64,000 nt of DNA from Asterias rubens. Its lineage: Eukaryota > Echinodermata > Asteroidea > Forcipulatida > Asteriidae. Below the pieces are notes generated by a model that did no database searches, was not told the DNA's origin, and saw only the letters and a list, made by a program, of their open reading frames with translations. The DNA is taken from positions 1,426,001 through 1,490,000 of the forward strand of contig NC_047063.1 of NCBI RefSeq assembly GCF_902459465.1. The letters are read 5' to 3'. Shown piece by piece: positions 58,901 through 64,000 of this stretch (position 1 is the stretch's first letter; every line of letters starts with the position of its first letter). The position numbers and the translations under genes are program-made.

Positions 58901-59043
58901 TCGGTAGTGAGAAAAGGGCTGAAGTTATATCTGCTCGACTTTTAAAGTAATTGTTTGCAATACCTCTTGTCATTTCAGAACCAAATTATCTTCGGTTTCT
59001 GCAAGGGATCCATTCGGATGACCCAACAAAGCTGTTCCAGTAA
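46906..59043 (+). CDS. Nudix hydrolase, DUF4743/thiamin-diphosphate-damage type, complete, 8 exons
   Basis: Exons 46906-46993, 49843-50102, 50470-50533, 52024-52154, 52551-52669, 53043-53175, 57524-57620, 58979-59043. All are GT-AG, all phases join, and the product is 318 residues. The N-terminal DUF4743 domain (res ~1-135) includes FFIENHQVGHI and VFVITKDAASDAVERVSLSP; then FGIKQYGVHLNGY. The Nudix fold (res ~130-290) has a box at 184-206, GGLPSGMSIKECLVKECAEE plus ASI. Family members (plant NUDX20/24, yeast YJR142W, some fused to thiamin pyrophosphokinase) hydrolyse damaged thiamin diphosphates. The substrate here is inferred from family only. The start has Kozak context GAGATGG; an in-frame ATG at 46657 would add 83 poorly structured residues. 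Introns carry several transposons. Confidence 0.93.
47010..47080. repeat. Near-perfect 71-nt hairpin just inside Nudix intron 1
   Basis: TTAGTTGCGATGACGTAACC ... GGTACGTTATCGCAACTAA, arms of ~30 nt (CCCTCCTCCCGA pairs with TCGGGAGGAGGG) around a CCGGCGG-type loop. It starts 17 nt after the splice donor of exon 1. Half-copies at 24892-24935 and 47510-47545 suggest a tiny MITE family. Confidence 0.75.
47810..49297 (+). mobile_element. CR1/Rex-like non-LTR retrotransposon, 5'-truncated, frameshifted
   Basis: RT pieces in order: YRTERSVEDAILRLLHGIYS, RTLFVDFSLAFNLIQPHVLF (motif A), SGAPQGSVLSPVLFTLYT (motif B), VKYADDTSL (motif C, 48293-48319, catalytic YADD intact), then KYLGTHIDSHLYWN and a C-terminal ending LKSNTYRHRLSFLPSE. 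Several frameshifts and stops (e.g. TAG at 48174) make it dead. It ends in AATTGAATTGAATTG, a short tandem tail at 49270-49297. Same strand as the host gene, Nudix intron 1. Nothing is recognised in 47090-47800. Confidence 0.85.
49300..49842. other. Remainder of Nudix intron 1
   Basis: Contains a short fold-back TTCTAGTAACTATAGTATAG / GATAGTTTCTAGAAG (49372-49410) and an A-run at 49801. No gene or known RNA seen. Confidence 0.5.
50158..50345 (+). mobile_element. tRNA-derived SINE
   Basis: Head GATAGCTCAGTTGGTAGAGT (A box) with GTTGGTTCAAGACCCACTC (B box). The B-box end is duplicated ~50 bp on (GTTGGTTCAAGTCCCACTC), followed by the family tail TGTGTTCAATCCCAAATC. Nudix intron 2, sense strand. 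Confidence 0.7.
50539..50890. mobile_element. 352-bp hAT-like MITE with 8-bp target duplication on the exon 3 splice donor
   Basis: Perfect 17-bp terminal inverted repeats TAAGCTTGGGCGATATC. The interior is rich in CGATATATCG palindromes. Flanked by CTTGTGAG at 50531-50538 and 50891-50898, an 8-bp target-site duplication as made by hAT transposases. The target includes the last base of Nudix exon 3 and its GT donor. No transposase inside. Confidence 0.9.
51119..51487. mobile_element. MITE with TAAAGCCATTGGACCCTTTCGGT termini
   Basis: Left TAAAGCCATTGGACCCTTTC and right complement match over 23 bp. The interior shares GACCGATTGAGC...AAATTTTCACAGGTTTGTTA with the GGCAGTGGACACT family. 369 bp, TA-flanked, Nudix intron 3. 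Confidence 0.75.
52320..52500. mobile_element. Inverted SINE tail followed by plus-strand tRNA-derived SINE
   Basis: 52326-52360 is the complement of the SINE tail (CCAGGGAAACTGACTAGGTA). From 52395 a plus head TGGGTAGCTCAGATGGTAGA and a degraded B box (TAGGTTAAAGTCCAG) precede TTTGTCTTTGCTCAACCC. Ends ~50 bp before Nudix exon 5. Confidence 0.65.
52551..52669 (+). CDS. Nudix exon 5: Nudix box
   Basis: Encodes AAGGLPSGMSIKECLVKECA then EEASIPECIAVKAVPAGAVS. Against GX5EX7REUXEEXGU, the first Glu is Met190, Arg is Lys198 and Gly is Ser205. The metal-binding core Glu199, Glu202 and Glu203 is kept. VKEC.EEA is, as I recall, typical of the DUF4743 subgroup, so the deviations probably do not mean loss of activity. 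Confidence 0.9.
53200..53375 (+). mobile_element. Fragment of the composite SINE spacer
   Basis: AATCCCCTCCCTGCCCCTGG then GTTGTATCGTAAAC and GTGCGATCCCTGGCTACATG correspond to the segment that separates paired SINE heads in array A (23350-23490) and at 59225-59345. Confidence 0.55.
53384..53706 (+). mobile_element. tRNA-derived SINE, Leu/Ser-like head, full length with (ATT)n end
   Basis: A box GTCGTGGCTGAGCGGATAAG and B box GTGTGGGTTCGAGTCCTGG 60 nt apart. Body CACTTGTGTCCCTGAGCAAG, then GTGTAGCGC-like TGTAGCGCTTTGGTTGC and AAAGTGCGATATAATAACC, ending in ATTATTATTATTATT. Best copy of the family in the window. Nudix intron 6. Confidence 0.85.
53770..57260 (-). mobile_element. R2/NeSL-like non-LTR retrotransposon, nearly full length, inactive
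   Basis: Minus strand. N-terminal peptide WSKNDNKLATECYINSEPDK and RGYRRRMISLWQDK (~57100-56990). RT core 55433-54744: DYKKAYDMVLHTWI (motif A), RRGIFQGDSLSPLLFVLALM (motif B), FMADLKMF (motif C). Then LYLPRSEGGRGLLSVADNVN (~54670), CRMCNKAEETIF...SECSK and FNIHTDHVIEHR (C-terminal zinc knuckle and restriction-like endonuclease side, 54541-54089), and EIQKYQHLARELRK...VGALGT (~54010). Multiple frameshifts and stops. Antisense insertion in Nudix intron 6. Confidence 0.85.
55788..55945. mobile_element. Palindromic MITE nested in the R2/NeSL-like element
   Basis: TTCACAAAGAGTTAGGACTC at the left; CTTAAGTTAGGAAGAGTTTT at the right. Same family as 13452-13614. Interrupts the retrotransposon frame upstream of the RT core. 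Confidence 0.65.
57665..58045. mobile_element. Head-to-head pair of tRNA-derived SINEs (palindrome)
   Basis: Left copy on minus (complement GTGGGTTCGAATCTCACCC, then TTTTTTTCACAGAACTCC). Right copy on plus (GGTGGTCTAGTTGGTGAGAC, GGGGTTCAAATCCCACAC, TTTTTTTCACAGAACTTG). Both end in the ACACATTGGTG...GGATAAAACCAAAT tail. The arms can fold over ~180 bp each. Nudix intron 7. Nothing else is recognised in 58046-58978. Confidence 0.75.
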
Positions 59044-59219
59044 AACTTCTCCTTTATAAGTGACTGGTCATGCAGATATTCAGTTCATGTTAATGTGTCT
59101 ACAAGATAGTCTCCAAACACTATTTTTATATTCTTTGTTTTAGGGGGGGGTGTTGACTGAAAACATGTAATATTTGTGTTTTTTTACTTGATATTTATAT
59201 ATTTAAAAGTTGCATCCCC

Positions 59220-59500
59220 TCAAGGTGATCCCCTGACTGCCGCTTAGCATGTTGTATCGTAATTTGGGTGTGTTCCCTGGCTACACAGCAGCTAGTGGTT
59301 ATGAATATATGGCTTCTGACTGGAAACAAGGACAAAGATATTGACTAATAGGGAGACCACTGTCATAGGGCTGGATAGCTCAGTTGGTAGAATGCTGGTA
59401 TGTTAACCTAGAGGTCGTTGGTTCAAGTCCTGCTCCAGTCAATTTGTCTTCGTTCAAACCCAAAACTATTTAAATTTACTCAGTCAATTTCCCTTGTGGT
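59220..59500 (+). mobile_element. tRNA-derived SINE in Nudix 3' UTR/flank
   Basis: Spacer TGTTCCCTGGCTACACAGCA, then head TGGATAGCTCAGTTGGTAGA, B box GTTGGTTCAAGTCCTGC, tail TTGTCTTCGTTCAAACCC and TCAATTTCCCTTGTGG. Begins ~180 bp after the Nudix stop. Confidence 0.75.
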
Positions 59501-59849
59501 TTATTACTTGTAATTTTTAAAGAAATTGTATACTATAAATTATATGAACAAGAATGGGAAATATTCAACTCTTGGTTTGAGTTGTTAATGTTTTTGGCAA
59601 AATTGGACTTGACAAAATAGTAAAAGCTGTGGAAATGTTGCAGCCATCTGTGGGCATTTTGGTCCCAGTCAATTTTGGTTGCCACGGGGTGATGAAAACC
59701 TTTCATTCTCCAAAGGAACCCTCTAATTTCCTAGTGTTGTTGAATGTTCATCATTCCTTTGTCACATATTCCCTTCATATAACTAGGTATTGTTGCAGGA
59801 CCTTATGAGGGGATGGCTATGCCTGTACTACCCATGCTTTAAAAAACCA

Positions 59850-59960
59850 AGGTTTACAGACCTGGAAGTACATGGAGGCCATGGCTTCTGTAGCACTGGT
59901 CTTGGCCTCGATGACCCTGCAGAAGTTTCCAACATATTATTCCAGGGAAATGCTTATTTC
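59850..59960 (+). repeat. Dispersed ~100-bp repeat (GCCATGGCTTCTGTTGCCCC family)
   Basis: GGAGGCCATGGCTTCTGTAG, CTGGTCTTGGCCTCGATGAC, then CAGAAGTTTCC. Related to 1850-1950 (complement) and 63730-63850 (CAGAGGCTATGGCTTCTGTT). Usually preceded by TTGCAGGAC. Confidence 0.55.
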
Positions 59961-60246
59961 TATCCATTTCTCTCTACTTCCTGCCAGAACTAAACGTTTT
60001 TGTAACAGCCCCGTCCTATTTTTTACTAGAATTTAAAATTACTGATTCTGGTACTTTTCATTATTTTTATATCCTTTTTGGTTCTGATATTCTGACAAAA
60101 ACCTTGCTGCCATTACTCATTTTAATCCGACCATGATTGTCTGCGCAATTTTCAGGATTTAGTTGCAAATATTTAAGATCAAAGTTCTACATCATAATTA
60201 TGGTTAGGACACAGGACAGAATGCAAACCATACTCTCAGGTTAGTT

Positions 60247-60263
60247 TTTATTTTATTTTTATT
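60247..60263 (-). terminator. Candidate KLHDC10 poly(A) signals
   Basis: Three closely spaced AATAAA on the minus strand (60252-60247, 60257-60252, 60263-60258), first found below the KLHDC10 stop. Would give a ~2.35-kb 3' UTR overlapping the Nudix 3' end. Confidence 0.3.
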
Positions 60264-60338
60264 TATAAAATATATAGAAAAAGCTTGTCAGCTGCAGATG
60301 CAATTAATCTGTTGATTGCACATGTTAAATAATTAAAA

Positions 60339-60381
60339 AATAAACTTTACATTGTTAAATGTGATTTGTACAGAAAATAAA
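60339..60381 (+). terminator. Candidate Nudix poly(A) signals
   Basis: AATAAA at 60339-60344 and 60376-60381 are the first canonical hexamers downstream of the stop at 59043, implying a ~1.3-kb 3' UTR containing the SINE at 59220-59500. No transcript evidence. Confidence 0.3.
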
Positions 60382-60889
60382 TTATTGATTGTTCAGAGAA
60401 ATTGTTCATTGGCCTTTAGCTGCATATTTAAAAGAGTTCCGAGTACACAATGCTTAACACACATCGCTGCATGGTTAATAATTAACATTCTTTGTCCCCG
60501 ATGCAAAGTTAACATCTAGTTAAAAGCTAAGCAGCAAAAATTCAATTTTGTAAACTAATGGTACAAATTCGTTGAAGGTCCCATGTATTTGTTTGGTAAT
60601 TGGAACCTACTGTTTGTTTTAATCCTATATAGTTGTAGATATAAGCCATAAAACTAAACTTTCATTTTAAAAGGTGGTAGAATAATCTGCAATTGGAATA
60701 CACATCTGAGAAAGTTATCGTTAGTCAAGCTTCTCAGATTAAAATTGTGATCATTTTTCCCTAACCGCACGCAGTACTTCTAAATGAAAAGTTTCTCAAA
60801 GTGCAATATATTATGGCAAGGCCCCTGCATTTGTAACATTTTAGACATGGGAAAATATTAATTCAAAATAATTCTTGCTTTAGATTAAG

Positions 60890-61345
60890 TTTTTAAACAT
60901 ACCATTATTTACTTATGTTTTAAAATGAGACTATTTTTGAATTGATAAATTAAATAACCTATAAAGAAGCACAAAGTCAATCTGAGTATCAGCAGTCATG
61001 TTAATAACTTTAACATTGAAGAAAACATCAACTTCGACATAATGAATTATTTATAATAATTCACACTTTTAGAAGCAGGTTTGCTTGTAAAACGTTTAAA
61101 GCATAAGTGTTAAAAACAAACCATTTTCTTGCTTCTATTTTACAATGAGATTATTTCAACAATCTATCGACAAGCACAAAGTCAGCTTAAAGAAGGTATA
61201 AAGTTGAATTGTTCTGAGTATCTAATGTCATGTGTGACTTTGAAATTGAAGGGCACACCAACTTGGACAAGATGAAATATTCACTCATAATCAGCCATAT
61301 TGTAGAAATAACTTAGCTTGGAAAGGTGTTTAAAGCAAACCATCA
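60890..61345. repeat. Degenerate tandem duplication (~225-bp units) in the KLHDC10 3' region
   Basis: Unit 1 (~60893-61113) and unit 2 (~61114-61340) share the order: AAAATGAGACTATTT / TACAATGAGATTATTT, AAGCACAAAGTCA, CTGAGTATC, TGTCATG, GAACATCAACTT / GCACACCAACTTGG. A third partial start, AAACCATCATTTGC, follows. No reading frame is conserved. Confidence 0.55.
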
Positions 61346-61689
61346 TTTGCTTTGAATGAACAGACATGATAGTCTTTCCAAGTTAAAGGTTGAATTAAAT
61401 GGGTAACCTTTCAAACAAAATGAAAGTTCAAGTTCAAGTTAAATCATTTTTAATAATTCAATAATAATTTGTCTCATGATTTATATTTCATAGAGTGGTT
61501 TTCAAAGGTTCGCATGTTGTATTTTTAGACAGAATTTTAGCATTTTTACAATTGCAACAAGCAAAAAGAGAATTGAAAATGGACACTTTTACTTTGAACG
61601 AATTTTGTAGTTTTCTGCAAAGCAAAGTCTGTCCTGAGCCAATATCCAATTTCATTGGCATTAAACCACTGAGAATATTTCTACTCTTT

Positions 61690-61860
61690 CTGGACAGGAT
61701 GCCAGTCTATTTCAGGTTGATACCCATTTGTACTCCTGGGTGGAGAGAAGCAATTATGATAAAGTTTCATGCTCAAAAACACAAGTGTTTCAAAACCACA
61801 TTCTGTACATTACAGAGCTTGATTCCTCTGCTCTAAACCGCTAGGTCGTTACACCTCATT
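61690..61860 (-). mobile_element. tRNA-derived SINE, decayed
   Basis: Contains TACTCCTGGGTGGAGAGAAG, AAAACACAAGTGTTTC and AAACCGCTAGGTCG (A-box complement). Leu/Ser-like family. Confidence 0.5.
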
Positions 61861-61884
61861 TCAGTTTTCTATGGCACTGTTATT

Positions 61885-62130
61885 GAAGGCGCTGGACAAT
61901 ATTGGTCATTACTCAAGATAACTGTTAGCATAAAAAAATTCTTATTAATGAGCAATGAGAGCTAGTGATAGTATAAAACATTGTGAGAAATTACTCCCTC
62001 TGAAATAACATAGTTTTTTGAAAAAGAGGTAATTTCTCACTCAAATAGTAAAAGATTTCAGACCCAAAGTCTTTTTTAGGCATCTGAAAGCACAAATTTT
62101 GATACAAAGTTTTGACAATTACCAAAAGTA
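61885..62130. mobile_element. MITE fragment, GGCAGTGGACACTATTGG family
   Basis: GGCGCTGGACAATATTGGTC start, then AAAACATTGTGAGAAATTAC and CATCTGAAAGCACA as in the 8096-8664 copy. The right end is lost. Confidence 0.6.
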
Positions 62131-62439
62131 AATCAGCTGTTCATAAAGTTGCATGTATATTCCGCTAATGAAGTCAATTCAATAGTGAAATGTCAGGTTT
62201 CTAAATATCTCTTATAAGCCTATAAGTCATGAAGATATGTCAGAACTACATCTACTGCTATTTTTACACTTTTGAGAATATACTGAGATTTAAAACTTTC
62301 ATTTCAGTTGGGTATGAAATTGATTATTTGGTAGTCTCCATAACAGATCCAACTTTAAAATTAAACAAATAATAATGAAACATCATCAAAGCAATCTATC
62401 CACAAAATATCTACATTGCTCTTTGGTTAAAATAGATTT

Positions 62440-62545
62440 CAGATCGGGCTTCTACACAATAAAATATGTCCCAAAAAAGGTTGACCTGCCAGATTTGGCT
62501 TCAACACAATAAAATATCTCTCAAAAACCATGAGCTGCAAGCTTG
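62440..62545. repeat. Two-copy ~50-bp tandem repeat
   Basis: CAGATCGGGCTTCTACACAA ... TGACCTGC followed by CAGATTTGGCTTCAACACAA ... TGAGCTGC, each containing AATAAAATATSTCYCAAAA. In the KLHDC10 3' UTR, 60-165 bp beyond the stop. Confidence 0.6.
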
Positions 62546-62603
62546 CCAGACACAATATGATAATTCATATCAGGTTAAAATTGATCTGTAGAGACAAAAT
62601 GGT

Positions 62604-62846
62604 TTATCTACATTTATCATGCCTCAGTTTGTCCAGCTGGCCAGATTGAACTCCCAGTTTAGAAAGTGTAGCAATGGTCTCATCGGTTACATCGGGCAAA
62701 CATGACACAATCTTCCTTAGGGAAATATCAGCAAGAGGTGGAATGTCCAGCCAGATGCGGAACACATTGTTGGTGCGTTTACGCTTGCGAAAGTCTAGGT
62801 CGGTAATATCTGATATCAGACCACCAAAGATATACATGCACTTGAT
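62604..62846 (-). CDS. KLHDC10: KLHDC10-like protein, last coding exon
   Basis: 80 codons and a TAA after a TTGTTCACAG acceptor; entry phase 0. It begins with the end of a kelch blade (CMYIFGG), then RKRKRTNNVFRIWLDIPPLA and DISLRKIVSCLP, ending TLSKLGVQSGQLDKLRHDKCR. The remembered human KLHDC10 tail has KRT...FKIWL, PSLLELAWEKLL and LGLTQGLIERLK at the same spacing. In that protein the region is the BC/Cul2 box by which it acts as a CRL2 ubiquitin-ligase receptor for C-terminal degrons; nuclear/cytoplasmic. The remaining exons must lie right of 64000 or were not recognised in 62847-64000. Confidence 0.82.
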   Translation of the reverse strand: MKCMYIFGGLISDITDLDFRKRKRTNNVFRIWLDIPPLADISLRKIVSCLPDVTDETIATLSKLGVQSGQLDKLRHDKCR

Positions 62847-63329
62847 CTGTGAACAAAATAATAATAATGGCACTAAGCAAGAGTCCTTCTCAGGGTTTGC
62901 ATAACCTTAGGGTTGACATAGTCACAAATTTGTTTTTTGTTTCTAACTGGCTATTTTGCTTCATTTCTCCCTTGTTCTGTGTGTTGCTTTTTCTAGGGAG
63001 ATCAGTGTTTTTGTACACTGATGGGGTTACCCTGCATAAGTAATACTTAATAACAATAATACAAATCTTATTAATAATCTTTAGTGACTAGCCAGCGGGA
63101 CTGGAGTTGTTTCACTAGTTTGTGTGTCACTCGTCCAATAGTACATGTTATTTCATATTCAATAGGGATACAAGTCGACGCTGAACCAGCCAACCGCACC
63201 ACTTGATTATGTTCTTGACTAGTCCTTTGGTTTAGGGTTTGACCCCTCCCTCTGCCCACCTCCCTCATTCATGTATAGGTTACCAACCATCTGCCAACCT
63301 GTCGGTCTTCACCTGTTAACTATCTACAT

Positions 63330-63692
63330 AATAATAACTGTCTGTATTTATATAGCGCTTTATACACCCGAAGGGCGTTTCAAAGCGCTTAAACATACAG
63401 TATTTTATGCGAGGTATGGGACTGAGTTTGAATTATGAGATAGACTACTCCTTTCACCATGTAATGGTTTACAAGGTGCTGTGGCACTATATGCTGCCGA
63501 TCCAGCCAGGAACACGGGCGAACCCCTTCTCTTTTCGATAAGTGCACTGGGTTCTTTTACGTGCATTACACAATACATGGAAGCAACGGCTTTACATCCC
63601 AAGTGTCTTGCTTAGGGACACAAGTGTCACGACTGGGAGTCGCACCCACACTCAGTGCTCTTAACCGCTTGGCCATAACACTTCCACATGAC
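63330..63692 (-). mobile_element. tRNA-derived SINE, near full length
   Basis: Starts with ATATAGCGCTTTATACACCC and CGTTTCAAAGCGCTT, then GTGCACTGGGTTCTTTTACG, TTGCTTAGGGACACAAGTGT, GACTGGGAGTCGCACCCAC (B-box complement) and CTTAACCGCTTGGCCATAAC (A-box complement). Lies in the KLHDC10 intron. Confidence 0.8.
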
Positions 63693-63729
63693 CATTTAGT
63701 TTATCTGCTAAAAACCAGGTCTGGATTTA

Positions 63730-63850
63730 TTTGCAGGACACAGAGGCTATGGCTTCTGTTGCCCCTGATCTTGACCTTGGTACCCTTTAAAAGTTTCCCA
63801 TTGACTTTAAGATTTCCCAATGGAAATTACCCCTTACAACATGAAAATGG
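63730..63850 (+). repeat. Dispersed ~100-bp repeat (GCCATGGCTTCTGTTGCCCC family), best copy
   Basis: TTGCAGGACACAGAGGCTAT, GGCTTCTGTTGCCCCTGATC, TTGACCTTGGTACCC and AAAAGTTTCCCATTGAC. Looks exon-like on first reading (TTTGCAG before it), but a dispersed repeat is the better explanation. No gene in 63851-64000. Confidence 0.6.
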
Positions 63851-64000
63851 CCTTGCCTTGCGAATGTCTTTTCGTCTTTGAGATTAAACCAGGAACTAAT
63901 AGCTTGAGCTCAATCCAAATATGTGTTATATACTTTTATTGATTAATTCTGATTGTGAAGCCAAGGGTTCTCAAAATATCGAACCTAATAACTATACTAG

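Noticed and set aside
61495-61836. 113-residue plus-strand frame
   Set aside because: Overlaps a minus-strand SINE and the KLHDC10 3' region; no recognisable family.

Overview
This is animal nuclear DNA: AT-rich, intron-rich and packed with mobile-element debris. No prokaryotic, organellar or viral genes are evident. Two protein families here (TFIIIC box-B subunit, KLHDC10) are metazoan in style. A third (a DUF4743-type Nudix enzyme) occurs in fungi, plants and invertebrates. Dispersed elements such as tRNA-headed SINEs with an (ATT)n end and MITEs ending in GGCAGTGGACACTATTGG look like those of echinoderms, probably a sea star. That assignment rests on recollection of repeat style, not on a search.

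Layout. (1) 767-17,990, minus strand: the N-terminal ~1,069 codons of GTF3C1 (TFIIIC220) in 19 coding exons whose phases all join. The gene runs off the left edge, and its introns hold SINEs, MITEs, non-LTR fragments and a 22-bp minisatellite. (2) 18.3-19.8 kb: a large fold-back. (3) About 19.1-36.09 kb: tandem array A, four 3-5 kb units. (4) 36,091-46,531: tandem array B, four 2.77-kb units directly abutting A. Both arrays carry CRE palindromes and degenerate exon-like pieces on the minus strand. (5) 46,906-59,043, plus strand: a complete 8-exon Nudix hydrolase gene (318 aa), divergent from the last B unit. Its introns hold a CR1/Rex-like retrotransposon, a hAT-like MITE sitting on a splice donor, and an R2/NeSL-like retrotransposon. 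(6) 62,604-62,846, minus strand: the last coding exon of a KLHDC10-like gene, convergent with the Nudix gene. The remainder of that gene lies to the right.

The three genes are not an operon or pathway: transcription by Pol III, nucleotide-metabolite sanitation and CRL2 ubiquitin-ligase targeting are unrelated. The unusual part is the 27 kb of back-to-back tandem segmental duplication between GTF3C1 and the Nudix gene. Because its units are paralogous, empty and filled transposon sites can be read directly. I found no clear novel biochemical system. The best leads are the transposon-duplicated splice donor, the promoter-bearing duplicated units, and the density of TFIIIC-type B boxes in and beside a TFIIIC gene.
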